The notes: generated by a model not told the origin, from the letters alone. A stretch of 64,000 bases of DNA from Riptortus pedestris (GCA_019009955.1 CM032232.1:69420001-69484000), one strand, 5' to 3'. Positions 23,236 through 38,814 are shown, counted from the stretch's first letter. Translations and numbers: made by a program.

Positions 23236-25059
23236 GATCTTTATTTTTACATAAAATGTATAAAGGAAAATCTGCTAATATATTACAAAAAATGAATGAA
23301 TGGCAAAGCTATTTTAGTAGAAAGATATGTTACACACTATTTCTTGTAGTTTTTAGATGAATTAAATGTCAAAAGTTCTTTTATAAAAGGAAAATAGGTC
23401 CTCAATTGTTTCAAAATCTTGAGTAAGCTCTGCTAGAATACCTAGGTGGTACTTGGGAATTTTGGTCATAAATACAAAGAACAAACTAGTGTGGCAAGTA
23501 TGAAAAAATGTGTAACTCAAGGATAACACCACTGACGGGAGTACTGATTATTATATTTTTAAAAATGTCTCATGCGAGGTCAAGAGAGGTTACATTTTGT
23601 TTTTTTAATTTGGTTGGATATGACCAAAACCAAAGGCTTCAGTTGCAAAACTATCACGGTTGGAGATTCCCTGTAATATATTAAGCAGCAATAACATTAA
23701 AAAAAACTGAATCCACAGAACTACGTTCGAAAAGATTCCTAGAATAATTAATACCTTTAGATTAATAAACCTTCCAAGATGAATTAATGTCAAATCTAGA
23801 AATGACCAAATTAAAGCAAAGTTGTTATCGATGTCATGATATGCTTATTTACAAGTATCCAGTCGAACTCTGATAAGATTAACTGTGCATTATTAACATG
23901 TTCTATCCAATAATCCACTTCTGCTGATTTTGGAGATAAATATTTTTCATTTTCATGTAATATTTTTGTGTGGAATGTTTTTTATCCAACATAGTTTTCA
24001 ATAGAAGACAAAAATGGTTTGGATATTCTTTATGTGGTGTTTGAAAGTTATAACACATAGCACATATAGGCATGGATACTTTTGTCAACGCCGGAAAGTA
24101 CATTTATTAGTACTTACTACTGAAGACACTAACGAGCTTCAAATTTTTGCATTAGGCCCTCCATTGTATAATCTTGCAAGATAATTTCTGGGAATGGATG
24201 CCGTTACATATTAATGGCTATATACATAAGAATATCAGTGTAGGCTAACAAGTATATAGCCTGCCCAATTAGTCCTAGTAGTGTAACACAAAAGCAAACT
24301 TAGCATCAATAAAAACAAATGTAATGACTAAATAATAATAAGCTGTGAGAGAAAAATGTTCTGTCAATCAATATAAATGAAAAAGGAATGGAAAGAATAT
24401 GAACCTACTTCTGCTTGTCAAATTTCCATTTAGGTATATGTGAGGAGGTATCACTTTAATCTGTCATGCCAGCCAGAAAGGAAAGTTCAAGTTTTCTAAG
24501 AGAGTGTGCTTTTGTTATTATGAGTGTATGCACTTGTTTAAGCAAATCAGGATGATTACATAGCTTATTTTATTCAACTTATCATATGAAATTGTTAATT
24601 TTGATAAAAATCATGCTTAAATATAAGCCAATGATAGGCGTGGGCTAATTTCCTTACTGCTTTTGTAAGAAATTAATTAAGCCTGGAAACAACCATAGAA
24701 AACACATATTCGCCTACCAAAGATATGACCAGCAAAAATTTAAATGGCTGCAATTTCAATCGATAGATAAAAGTCCATGATATGAAAGATATCTATCAGC
24801 ACATGTTTTTAATGTACCAATAGTTTCATAAACTATGTGGCATCTTAAGACTAAAAATATAAATTGTAGACATAATAATCTGCAATAACAAGAAATATTA
24901 TTTACCTATTCATATTTAATAGTTATATTCAATTCAATTGAGTAATTAGATTTGTCATAAATTCTTCACTAATGAGAAAAAATTAGCAAAAATGGAGCAT
25001 TGAAAACTTAGTACTGCCCTATTACTAGTTGGCTGTTTCCTATGGTGAACAGAGCTTTT

Positions 25060-25660
25060 TTCTAACTCAAAAATTAACAGTTATTTGTATTTTTCAGTTT
25101 TCAACCTTCTGTAAATTCTCACCCCTTCTCATCTCACATTAATAATGAGCTAATGTATCAAAAAACTTCTTATTTGTCACCAATGAATATTCTATGTGCT
25201 AAAAGCCCCGATATTCATTTACACTACACATGTAACCATCTCATGTAAAAACTAAAGATTAAATTTTTCTAATGGTATAAATCTGCCAAGAAAGAGTAGG
25301 GGTTTAGAAAAAAAGTAAAAAAAAAAAAAAACTCATTAACATCTCTGTTATTGTGTCTAATAAAAAATGTTATACAATCAAACTTATTAACAAAGTAATT
25401 TACTGCAATGGCCATTCTACACATTTATTCGAATATTGACCGAGTTTTTATTTTTTTACACTGTTCAGTTAACCCATACTCATACTCATGTGGTTTTTGC
25501 TTAAAGCTGTTTTCTCGCAATATATCAAGTTGCCCAGATTAAATTCCAAGTAGTGAAATAGAGAATATCTTGTGAAATAACAAAATCAGTATGTCATACC
25601 AGCACGATTGAAATCTTCTTAGTTTACACAACACCTGCACCAACCATGGACTTTAGAAAA
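25060..25660 (-). repeat. 745-bp family, diverged minus-strand copy
   Basis: Internal-module phrases ('ccgagtttttatttttt', 'cccatactcatactcatg') are followed by an eroded inverted 5' module at about 25608-25658. Confidence 0.5.
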
Positions 25661-25929
25661 ATGAAAAATTTACTTATTTAATTTATTGTTTTGGAAATGA
25701 TCCCTTTGTTAAGCTTTGTTTTATATTCATCTCATGTAATAATCTCTGTTATTGGAACAAGTAGCCAATGCAAACATTATCCGAGAATACATCATTCTTA
25801 TCCTTAACTACTGGATCCTGAAACATCAATAATCCATGGGAAAATCCCCAACCAGCTTTTAAAATAAATAAAGAAATGTTTTTTGATTATGTTAAAATGT
25901 TATTTGAATTAAAATAATTTCATTTGAAT

Positions 25930-26170
25930 GTGTTATACGAAACCTCTGTTCCGATACATTGACTCAAAAAATGTCATAAACTTAATTTAGAGATTTTTAA
26001 GATAAATAGGAATAGGTCTTGTACAAATCTTTATATCTAAATTTAATCTAAGGTACAGAAATTTTTTATTTTTATTAGGGAGAACCAAAAAGGACAATTT
26101 TGTTAAAATCTGAAAACCAAAACTTTTCACAATTGTAATACTTCCTATACTTTGTAAAAAGAAATAAACA
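25930..26170 (+). repeat. Dispersed repeat, copy 2
   Basis: Shares 'cattgactcaaaaa' with the repeat at 52850-53470, and 'gaaaaccaaaac...tacttcctatactttgta' with copy 1 at 1240-1550. Non-coding and heavily diverged. Confidence 0.45.
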
Positions 26171-27402
26171 TTTTAAAAACGAGTTTATTTTCTTCAGCAA
26201 GAAATCTATCATAAAGGTTTTTTGACTCTAACGGGTAATCTTTGTTACAGACAATAAGCCAGCCATCAATAAAGTGTTGCATTTAACACACCAGTTTGCC
26301 TACCCACACCACTCCCACCTAAATTTCATTAAAGCTAATCAATAAATAAAATAAATTTTGCAAGCATATCCAACCCGTTATGAATTACCATAGTCTGGAT
26401 TTTTATTTCTCCACTCACTAATTTGGAGGGACTTAGCTGAAGTTATTTTTTATATAAATTCGCAAATCATGCATATTTTTTTGATTTTATAAATTAAAAC
26501 TATTTAAATATGTTTCATAAATATTGCACACTTTATAAACAAAGAAAAGCTTCAAGTTTAAAACTAAATATACGCTGCATTAAAAGATCACTAATCATTC
26601 TTAATATAAGTAAAACAGTTTGCTTGTCAAGTAAGCTAGTTTTACTTGTAAAGAGTAAACATAAAATAATCTTATCAAATAGTTCATTTATCCGAGATGT
26701 GAGATAACCTAATTTGAATCTCAGAATCAGTAATTTTGATAATTGTATTTTCAAATTATTTTAATCAGAAAAACGGAAGTAGAAAAGCAAATTTTTTGTA
26801 TGTTTTTAGTTATTCAAACAATAGGCAAATATAGAAAAGTTTTTAAGATCTAAAAGAGACTAAAGAGTAATAGTAATAATTCAGAAATAGCCAAATTGTT
26901 TTCCCTATTAGATAAATTGTTGATTTTTTTAACAATATTTTCCTATAGCTCATTACAAGGAAATCTAAAACGAAACAACGCGATGGAATTCAGCCCTGTC
27001 TTCCATTAAAAATATAAAAGCACTGATAAAGGAGCATATGTCTCCCAATAAAAGACATGAGCATTAGGCCAAGCAAATGAAAACTGGAGAGACATCTTCC
27101 CATAGGGTTCTATTTTATACATAGGATTCAATTAAGGTCCAGATCCTAATGACAAGTTCTCCTTTATACACATATTAAGCATTTGTCAACATAGGGATAA
27201 AAATAAGAAAGGAAATTATCAAAACACTCGAATAAGAATAAAAAAATAATTTGTATAGAAGTGCAACCCCCCACCCAAAAATAAGTGTTTTTTTTTCCTA
27301 ATGCAAAATGTATTCTAATAGTTGTACTGCTAACTATTTAACAAATTAATTGTAATTAGAATGTATGCCAACTATGAAAAAGTTGTTTTATGAATTTAAT
27401 AG

Positions 27403-27590
27403 GTGTTGGTCTTAATCTCACTTGATGAAACGAGTAGCGAGTTCAATTCTCACTAGGGCAATAGGAATTAATTTAACGGAAAACTCAATAAATAAAATCA
27501 TTAGTCACACCCAGCTAGAAAAGGGTGGTAGTCCGTAGATAACCGTCCTGATTAGACTTAGAAGCACAAAGTGGACATTAATAAATATTA
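27403..27590 (+). repeat. SINE copy, 5'-truncated
   Basis: Lacks the A-box end but keeps 'gcgagttcaattctcacta', 'ggcaataggaatt' and 'gaaaagggtggtag', ending 'ttaataaata'. Confidence 0.7.
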
Positions 27591-27818
27591 TAAAAAATTC
27601 AAACTTCTCCCTCATAACCTCTGCTCAACAAATATTGGTTCACCATGAGAATGACTGAGAAGAGTTTATTTACAAAGAGAGTGGATATTGTCAATAGAAG
27701 CAGTTTCATACTTTATTACCACTAATAGGAGAAGCAGTTTATTTTAAGGTAAGATATAAGTTCATCAATATCACTGTGATTGGTTTTATGTACATAGAAG
27801 AAAAAAAAGTCCATCACG

Positions 27819-27968
27819 GAAGGCTGTGTAAATTAAGCAGGTTTCCAACACCTGGGTACCTCTCCTTTGTTTCTTACTACCAACGGAACTCCTTGCTTAA
27901 ATAGAGAATACCATCAGCATGGGGAATCTGATTAGTTTACATAGTACCTGTATAACAAACTTTCATCT
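27819..27968. repeat. Inverted pair of 745-bp family 5' modules
   Basis: A plus-strand 5' module at 27819-27858 (aaagtccatcacgg) faces a minus-strand one at about 27917-27968 (ggggaatctgattagtttac), with about 60 bp between them. Confidence 0.5.
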
Positions 27969-30900
27969 TTAGTGAAGATAAATAGTAGAATATATATAAA
28001 CTGCTATAAATTTAGAGACAAGCAGTAGAAATTTCGTCCAATTAAAATTAGTAGCATTATGCACATATAAAACACAAACAAAAATGAAGCTGATCCCTTT
28101 GGAAGAGTTCCTTAAATACGGCCTCCTAAGCTGAATAAGAGGTAAAATTAAATATTTTTAATTACTATTCAATAATCAAAGGTACATAAAAAGTTAATAT
28201 TCAATGAATCTTTTAAAAAATTTGATTGCAGTTCAATATGTGTGAAAAGTGTGCTGTTCAATATTTATGTAGGATGTCAGTCAACCCAATTTTTACATTT
28301 AAATAAAAATGATAAAAACTTCATTCCATAGATAACAGAAAACCACTACTGAAACACTTTACAGCTCATATTCCGCAAACAGTTGATTACTACCAATGGC
28401 AAACGGAATTATTACGAATGATATTTGAGAAATTTTTATACAAATGGATGAATTGGATCTTTACAGCTTACCAACAATACTTGAAACAAATTCAACATTA
28501 TCCGGAAAGAAAATTATTTTGAAATTGTGTGCAGAATACATTAAAAGGTCACCATTTGTTGGAATAAAAAAGTACATGGAAATAAGTCTAAATTATTAAA
28601 GTTGAAATTACATTGATAAATTGAAAATAAATAAAAAAAATCAGTCAGTATTTTTACTCTAATATTTCACTGACTGAATTACACCATCCGAATTATAATA
28701 CATTTTTTAAATTATAGAAAAAATATTTGGTTTGACTCGAATATGGATCTCCAGGCATTCAAAACAACTGCGCTACAAAATAAAAATTCAAGTATTTTCT
28801 TTCTCAACCAATTTCCAAACAACACAGGTAATTACCATTAGTAAATTATAAGTTTCTCCAATATTGTATAGTTTCCAACAAATTCAGTCTTACGACATGA
28901 AAAAAAAGTTGTGCTTTTACCAGTATATATGTATACTGCTGATTAACAGTAACAATAAAATATTTTCTCTAAGGCATAACGCCTCAGTGTCATGGATGTG
29001 CAAGACAACCCTCTTTTTCATAAAAGAGAGAATAAAGGGAAAGGGACTAAAATAGGAACACAGGAAACTAACTTAACTGGGCAAAATTCCTGAAGGTGAC
29101 AAATCAATGAGTTGGTGCCATAACATTGATCAAGGCAGTAGCTTGTTTATTTAGTATTCTCAATGATGGAAGCGAATAAATATATTTTAAATTAACATAA
29201 TTTTGTTATTAATAGTATAAGCACATAATTTAAGCATGGATTGTATGTTGAGTAAACAATTATGTTTCAGCCACAATAGAAACTCCATTGCACTACAATA
29301 ATGCAGACAAAAGAAATATTAAAGATGAAAAAAATATATATTTGAAAGGGGAGGGGGGGAGGCAATGATTACAAATGATGACCAGTGTTTAACAATTTCT
29401 AGTTACTGAATAGCCAAATTCATTATTTATACCATTCAACTTTTTAGAGTAAGGAGTCTCAAAATGTTACCTATAAATCCTGCTATACAAGTTCACTCAA
29501 AACGTGCCAGATTTAATCCATACCATGTCATGTCATTACCATGACAATCCATACGATCTCATTATCCATTCCATGCATTCTACAGTCAGAAACACTACAG
29601 GCTCCCATCTTAGCAATTCCTCTATCAGGTCATCCAGCTACGACAGCTTCCTCTCTCCACTTAAGCTTACCATTCAGCATTTTTCTGGATATTCTCCCAA
29701 CAAGACCTAAGCAAAGACAGGGCTCTTCTCACTAAGACCAGTAAGGGCATTCCATTTTTCCTAGATGGGAACAGCCCAGGATGAATGAGACAGCCCATGT
29801 TTCAACGGGAGCAATAACAGCAACACTGTTGGGAGTTTTATTTTATTTTTATTCTGATGACCTTCTAGAGAGTTTTAAAATGGAGAGCCTTTTGATGAGA
29901 ATACGTAGATGGCGACTATCAGGGCTCCAACCATGAAGTGGTTAAAGTATGGTGATGGCAAAAATAAAGTCCCTAGGGAGACTCATTTCGATATGAGGGT
30001 CCCAACCAACACCAGACCTTGCAAAGTATACACCAAGTAGTCTATGCCCATTCTAAGAAAACCGATTAGAAATACGAAATTCTCAAATAATAAGGAGAAA
30101 ATGTAACTTCACAAATAGCCACAAAATGGTTACATTCTCATACATCACTCATAGATATAAAAAAGTGGGCAATCAACCTGATACAAAAAAATAAAATAAC
30201 ATTATGAACACAGATAGGCAATCATAGCATTATGAACACCGCTACATTCATTGTAATTAAACTCAGAAACTGTTAAAACAATATTATGAAACACAACTCC
30301 ACAAGAATATATACCTTGTAGATTGCTTAATAGTTAATAGTACAAATTTTGTGCAAAACCTTTTCAATCAAGGAAAATAATTATCATTAAAGGTGAGTAA
30401 CATGTTAATTATCCACTAACAACATTCTTTCATAATATTAAATTACTAGAAAAAAAATCTGAAATATCAACATAAGAGCATTTTAATAAAAGCACTCCAG
30501 TTTCAGAATAACAACCTAATTAGAATATTTAATTTAGAATTTGATTAAGAAAGGTATTGTTTCACTGAATGGACAAGAATCTCGAGTTTATTATATAGAA
30601 ACAACTTCAGAAGGATTTCTTTTACCAAGCGAAAAAGGCAAGATGCATTAATAAAGAGAGGTGTTTTTAATTTATTATTTCCATAACTCTTATTTGGTTC
30701 TCTTCATGGCTGACTGTAAAATAGCCTTCAGTGGTCACTGGTACAGATGTATTAGTGGTATAAACAGCGGTTTGAAATTCTTAAATGACCTCAATGGGAT
30801 CTCCTAAGTGCTAGTATAACTAGAAAAATAAGTTGTCTCCCACCAGTGAAGCTACTTAATTAAAAATAATGCTACTCTATAAGTACACTAGCGACAGTTA

Positions 30901-33481
30901 ATCCGTTGTCCTTTACACAATGCTAACTCCGATTTTCTATAATATTCAAATTATAAAACTGAAAGGATACTATTATTACATATTTTCATTTTGCTGTATT
31001 ACAAAAGCCAAAAATAGTACCTCCAGTAGTTTCTTACCTCCCCAATTTTCGATAGGATGGTATTTACTGGAAAACAAATGCAGCTTTCCGATAGCACCTT
31101 TGGCGTATCATAAATTTCTATAACATTAGATTGGTGTGATAATGTCTTGCGTTCATTGTTCCTTACACAAATTAAAAGAAGTATTGAATAACTTCGGTTC
31201 AGATTTCAATGAAAATTAGCAGTTTGATCATGAATCCTTTTTGCCTATAATATACATGAAATGGAGCAAAACATTCTTGAATCTGACAAAATCTGAATAG
31301 CCTCAGCATTGGAAATGTCTGTCTGTCATACTTTAGAATTTTTAATAGAAAAAGGACATCAATTCTCGATAATTCATCACACATTTATGCCTTTAATCAA
31401 TAAACATTCCTCAAAATCTGATTTAGAGAATTTCCTACAATTCCACATTTTGACAATAAAATGTAAGAGAAATAGAACATTTTTAGTCACATGATATTTA
31501 GACTGTAATAACTTGTTAGGAAGCTCCCATTAAATGCTGGACAAAATTAAAGAGCCAAAATTGGAATTTTAATGCGTCTCTTCCCTTCTATCCTCACAAT
31601 AATTGAAGGTCATTGTTAAAAAGTCTCTTTTAATTTAGAAGTTTATTAGTTAAAAAATATTTAGGGTCCCTTATTTTTTTTTTTTATTCTTTTATTAGGA
31701 GTTAAGCGTTTTCAATTAACACTTCAAATGAATTCATATGGTGTAGCAGTCTTATTATTTTCTGGATTGTTTTCCATAAAAAGGAAATAACATATATCTA
31801 AACATTAATATAAATAAAAGTTAACAATTTCTCTTTCTTTTTTTCAATGGTGAATAATATTACTATTTAAAAGGTTTATTCTTATATATATGAAGAGAAC
31901 TGTTCATTTTTACTGAATTTGAGTCTAAATGATGTATGTGTAAGAATAAACACACACAAGACTTATGTCATATCTTACCATGAAACATAGATGCATTTAA
32001 AAAAAAAATAACACTGAACTGGGGATTTTTAACCAGTATAAGTAGTCCAAGATATTATCACTCCAGACATTCATTTGTATACAAATTGTTAGTAAAACTC
32101 ATAATTTATATTAACATCCAAAAGCCCACTACATAGGCTTTGAATCCCTACATGACAGGATATGCCCAAATAAAGGGGCAGAACAAAATATGCTCAGCAT
32201 GAAAAAGAATAATTTGAAATGGATAGAAGGCTCGAGAAATGACTCACATTGAATTTAAATGATTTATTCAAATAAATAAAGGTGTCAACTTAAAATCTCA
32301 TTAGTTTAACAACAAAATAACTGAACAATATATGTACATTAAAAATTGTATCGGTTGAATCTAGACACAAACTATTTAAAAATACAGTAGTATAATAATT
32401 CAATAATCCTATTAAAAAAATTAACAAATCCATATTGATTTTCGATGACTAGTTATTGAATGATCTCATATTAGTCCTTTTAAAAAAAAGTGTTGAAAAG
32501 CACAACATTAAAAGAATTGAAATATTCACAGAAAATTGATTCCAAATAAATGAGGAATAGCAAAGTAAAATTTTCAATGAACTATTATACAGTTTTAAAA
32601 GAAGTAAAAAACTATAAAAAATGTATCAAACTTACTTAAAGGTAAAAACAGAGGTGCTGGAAAGTTGTTATTAAGATGGGGAAGAACTTTCCTTTATATA
32701 CAAACTACTCTATCCAAATGCAATGATAAGAGGCTTAATAAAATCATGTTTAATTGATAAGTTATCAAATGAAAAGGGAAATGACCTTGACGTTTTAACA
32801 AACAATAAGTGTACAAATATACAGGGCAATGATAAATTACTACAAGAACTGTACTATTCCATCAAATATTGAAGGTAAGGGCAAAATAAAAACAAGAAAG
32901 ATTCAAGTTAATAACCTCATTCCATTAAAGAAATCCTTCCAGTTAATCGGGCATACAATAACAAGTTCTTGTAGTTCAGGGCTAGCATATATATGCGTTA
33001 AATAAGGAATCTATATTAATTAAAGTTGTTGTTGAAAAAGGAATCTGTACTTTAAATCTATGACTATGACAACTTATTAAAGGAAAATGAATTATCTAAT
33101 GCACAGCTCTCTTACCTTGCTTGAGTGTTGATGAGTAGTGGCGTGAAACACTGAGATTCACTAGTTTATATATAATCTACAATCACAATTACAATTAAGC
33201 TATTGAACTTATAAACACTAATTATCATAACTAGGCCCTAAAGCTAGATGAAAAGCATCACTGATTAGTATATTCACAAATATATATAAAGAGAGAGACG
33301 GTAACCAAACACAGTCAACTGAAGACACATTTTAAAAGTTTTGGTTCATATAAAGGAGTGTGTGAAAAATTAATGAAATAAATAAATAAACACAGACATG
33401 AAATCACAATTCATATAATAAAATAAAAGGAACAGAACAATTTATGATTATTTGAACTTTTACTGGGTAGTGTTATTGGAA

Positions 33482-35326
<1,845 letters not shown>

Positions 35327-35390
35327 CTAAGCTTAAGCAAAATATAAATTTGAATCAGTTTCTAACCTACGTAAAAGAAAGTTTCTACTA

Positions 35391-35409
35391 AGCATGGCGG
35401 CGCTATGCT
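35391..35409. promoter_or_regulatory. GC-rich imperfect palindrome upstream of SRPK
   Basis: agcatggcggcgctatgct reads nearly the same on both strands and is a local GC peak in AT-rich DNA, 80-98 bp upstream of the SRPK ATG. It includes a GCCGCCAT-like core. A position near the transcription start is inferred; a GT on the minus strand (TACGTAG|GTTAG) lies between it and the ATG and could be a leader splice donor. Confidence 0.35.
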
Positions 35410-35419
35410 ACCACCATCA

Positions 35420-36459
35420 AATAAGTACCAGCTGATTACGTTTGGATCTTCAGGCCCCTTTTTCATGGTCATCTTTTTTTATATTTGTTTATATATTCAG
35501 GTAATTATAGAACTTCATTCTTGGATCTTCTTTACAGAGGAAAACTGTCATTTCTAAAAGTTTATCATAAAATACCAAAATCTTCCAAAGAGATGTGAAA
35601 ATGTTCTTAATTGCCTTTATTCTTATCAAATATAAAGATCAATTTTCGTTTTAATTATCTATAATTCTATCTGGATATATTCACCTTTTTAAGAATCATG
35701 TAAAAAAAAAAAATTTCAAAAATTGGGAAATCCTCCAATGTAAACAAAATAATTAACATGCCTAATAGTTACAGAAGCATATACGTTGTGGGTTGACATC
35801 ATACAAAATTAGAAAACTAGACAGATGTCTGACAATTACTCTGAAACATTTTCAATTCAAACGTAAAAATTAGTGAACCTTTGTCAATAAATGTTTCTCT
35901 TTTGAAATTAGTAAACAAAAAAAAAAAGTTAACCTAACATGAAAAAACTCATTCTTTACATTTTACATTTACCTATATTTATTTTGTCATATTATCGTTC
36001 TCTGACATATTAAAGAGGAGGGCACAATAACCAATCTAATTGAAACATCTCCACATTTGGTAAACCTTAAAACAAGTATGTATTAAGAATTTTTAAATAT
36101 GTAAATTTTTATGAAATCAGCGGAGATCGAATTATGCCCCCCTCCCACTGGCTAACTAGGCCAGTACACTACTTACTAAGCCACAAACTCCAGAGATGAT
36201 TAATGCTCCTATAAACCTACTAACTGGAGGCCTACGTACCTGTTTTGGAGGAAAGACATCATATAGTCTAAAATTATGCCTTAAAGTGTTATACTTTTAG
36301 TTGTTATAATATTAGTAATATACATTATTAAATTATTAAACAAAAAATTAAGTAGTAGGAGTATTCCACTTTAAAGCAGAAATTTGACATTTTTTATTTC
36401 CTCTTCAAATTGTAGATGGGGGGGGGGATCTAGTTTGAGGTGGTTGGCTTAGATAGTAA
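35420..36459. other. Spacer between SRPK and piggyBac insert
   Basis: AT-rich, with homopolymer A runs and a 10-G run ending at 36427. No coding signal or recognisable repeat was seen. Confidence 0.5.
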
Positions 36460-36786
36460 TTAACCCTAGAAAGGTAGCGTGTTTCATCTTAACACTAAGG
36501 GTAACCTTGAGTAAATTTGACTCCTGACATTTATTTCCCTCTTTTAACCAAGATTGACAACTAATACTTTTTGAAAAACAATTTTACTATCACTATCTAA
36601 TATAGAGAGTGGAAGAAAAATATAAATAATATTATAAAGCAAAAAATTATAATTATTACTCTTGGTCATAACAATGTTTGCTTCATAAAACATAATAGTT
36701 CTTACATTCTAAAAAATAATATCATTCATAAGTAAGAGCAAAAACAGTTATGTTATTATGTATGTATAGTTAATTATTTACACACT

Positions 36787-37783
36787 CTATGGAACAAATT
36801 TTACTTTGGTGCTCCCCACAAAAGTGGGTTTTTTGCACTTGAGACAATAAGTTGTTGTGTAGTGTTGAGCTGATGACGGACAATAAGCACAGTACATCCG
36901 GGGGCCTTTTTGACTAATCCCTTGTTCTTCAACTTGTGGAAGCCAATAGCGTTCGTAATTACTTGTCGCAGACCACGGCTTATTGTGGGCATCGCTAACC
37001 TTGACTTCTGCCAAGTGTCTGTCAATTCCTTGTGGAGTGTAAGCATGAATTCCATGCGATTCATGGCTCTTGAATTTTCATTGCACGTTCTATAGTAGTT
37101 ATGTTGGTATATAACATAGGCATTTATGCACGCAATAGTAAGCATATTTTAATAGAAACACAGAGGCCAGCGCCTAGTTTTTCTAATCATATTTGTATTG
37201 GCACAAATCTGGTCCAGACAATCAACTGCTCCTTTCGTTGCATTATATGAATGGATGATCTCTGGCTTCTGCGAAGTACTGTTGATTGCTCTGTCATCAT
37301 GCATAGATGAAAGTAGAAGCACGAGTTTATCAGATTTAGCTATAGCTCACCGATGATGAGCCAACATTTCGTCTTGGGGTTTTCTAATTTTCATTGCGTA
37401 GAGGCTTTGTGTGCCACAAAAAAGGCGCTAGATGATCTTTTCCCTCTTTACCTTTCAAAATGTTAGCTTCTAAAGATAAAATGTTATTATCCTCAGCTGT
37501 CATACCACGAGAACATTTTGGATCACTTTCTTCATTTTGTTTTTTATTTTTTTTTTTTAGAATTTTGCGGCATTGTGAGTTCCACAATTCTAATCTGTTC
37601 TGTAATATCTTCATCCATGCCTTCAGGGCAATAGTCGGGATCTTGGTCAGTGTCGTCAACATCTGAATAGTCCTCACGATCATCTTTCTCAACATAGTCT
37701 ACCTCTTCGTCATCAGAGGATAATATCTCCCCTGCATCCATCTTCCGAATCGCTTCGAGTACTTCTGGTGGATTGGTGTACAT
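36787..37783 (-). pseudogene. piggyBac transposase remnant
   Basis: The N-terminal part (from ATG 37783) is acidic, as in the family: MYTNPPEVLEAIRKMD, then DDEEVDYVEKDD. The frame shifts at an A-run near 37550 and continues to about 37384. A jump then skips the first two catalytic aspartates; homology resumes at about 37350 with LVLLLSSMHDD, then IIHSYNATKGAVDCLDQ, which contains the region of the third catalytic Asp, and RRWPLCFY-stop-NMLTIACINAYVIYQ. A second frame shift near 37020 leads to a C-terminal Cys cluster, MYCAYCPSS...YCLKCKKP. One in-frame TAA, two frame shifts and the internal deletion make it non-functional. Confidence 0.8.
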
Positions 37784-37854
37784 TTTTTCTCTCTTCTTCC
37801 ACTCATCTTACAATGTGACGTTTCTGAAAAAAAGTCATTCATAAAAATTACCTC

Positions 37855-38015
37855 ACTGAAGGTAACCATGAGTAAAAATTACTCTACAGTAGCATACCAT
37901 TAAGAGTAACCATGAGTAAAAATTACTCTACAGTAGTACATCATTAATGGTAACCATGAGTAAGAATTACTCTAGAGGTTTACTTCAAAGGGTATTGATG
38001 AGTAAAAAAACTCAA
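37855..38015. repeat. 43-45 bp subterminal tandem repeat in piggyBac
   Basis: About 3.5 direct copies begin near 37861, 37904, 37949 and 37990. Each has 'ggtaaccatgagtaa' followed by 'ttactctacagta'; the core gagtaaaaattactc is itself palindromic. Repeated subterminal motifs are often transposase-binding sites; that role is inferred here. Confidence 0.75.
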
Positions 38016-38702
38016 TAACTTTTAGTACATACGTAATTGAGAATAGCTGAAGAAAGAATAAGACGTTTCTTTCGCAGAAGCTCATAGCACACTGCCCTGA
38101 GGGGGCATAGACGGGAGGTGGTGGGGGTAGGCACCAGTAGTGTAGCAGGAGAGAGGAGTCTGTGTTTCTCAGGAGTAAAATTGACTCACGCTATCCTTCT
38201 AGGATTAATATAATAATCAAATTTAGAGTTTATGGAGATGTAGGACTTAAATAACCCAGAACATTCCATTGTGTATTGTGGCCACTAAAAGATTCCATAA
38301 AATTTTCTCTTATACACCTAGTTAAAATAGTAATAGTTACAAGTGGCGTATTCTGACCATTGCATCAATTTCAGAAAGAATTTCTCTTTTAATTTAAAAA
38401 TGTAATTAAAACACGAAAATACCTCAATATTGGTGAATTATATCGAGCATTGAAATAAATATATAAATCATGAAGTAAATTGTACTTTTATTCATTGAAT
38501 GTTAAAGAACATAGTAGGACTGCTATACCAAAGTTGTTAATATTAAATCGATTAACTCCTTTTTTTTAAATAAAACATTCCTTGTAAAAATATCTCAAAT
38601 TCAATGAATTTTTTTGTATCAGCTTAATATTTATATAAAAAAAAATGTTTTAAAAGCCTTAATAACACTAAATACATAAAATGTATTTTTAATTTATATA
38701 TT

Positions 38703-38760
38703 ACTAGCTAAGTTACCCGGCTTCGCCCGGGAATTCATATGAGGCTGAATGATGATGGTA
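38703..38760 (+). repeat. 'acccggcttcgcccggg' repeat head
   Basis: The GC-rich phrase actagctaagttacccggct, followed by tcgcccggga, recurs at 58712 and, modified, at 59013. It is the 5' end of a dispersed insect-type repeat; here only the head is visible. Confidence 0.6.
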
Positions 38761-38814
38761 TTTTTTTAGCAAGGCTTTAATTTGCACAATATTTTGAGTG
38801 TTACAAAGTAAAAA

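Larger units (their letters stand above)
14643..33481. other. 19-kb gene-free repeat-rich interval
   Basis: I found no exon with recognisable protein content here on either strand. The interval contains multiple fragments of the 745-bp family (14-18.9 kb, 22.5-23.2 kb, 25-28 kb), four SINE copies, TA microsatellites and a slightly GC-richer unidentified patch at about 29500-30020. It should contain the 5' non-coding exon and promoter of the oxidase (minus strand) and possibly the 3' UTR of SRPK at its right end, but neither can be placed with confidence. Confidence 0.6.
36460..38208 (-). mobile_element. Internally deleted piggyBac element
   Basis: The element is bounded by TTAA at both sides (36460-36463 and 38205-38208), the piggyBac target. 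The termini are CCCTAGAAAGGTAGCGTG on the left and, read inward from the right, TCCTAGAAGGATAGCGTG, 15 of 18 identical. Inside, on the minus strand, lie the ends of a piggyBac transposase with the middle missing. Subterminal repeats with 'gagtaaaaattactc' occur at the 5' side of the transposase, and a related 'gagtaaatttgactcc' motif is present near the left end. At 1.75 kb it is shorter than an intact piggyBac element and cannot code for a working enzyme. Confidence 0.85.

Noticed and set aside
29504..29735. Two overlapping frames of 64-68 codons in a GC-richer patch
   Set aside because: No recognisable motif in either frame; perhaps an eroded transposon, but I cannot support a call.
37460..37666. 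Plus-strand frame over the piggyBac remnant
   Set aside because: Shadow of the transposase reading on the other strand.
37855..38015. CRISPR-like array from short regularly spaced repeats
   Set aside because: Eukaryotic context, direct units without unique spacers, located inside a piggyBac element.
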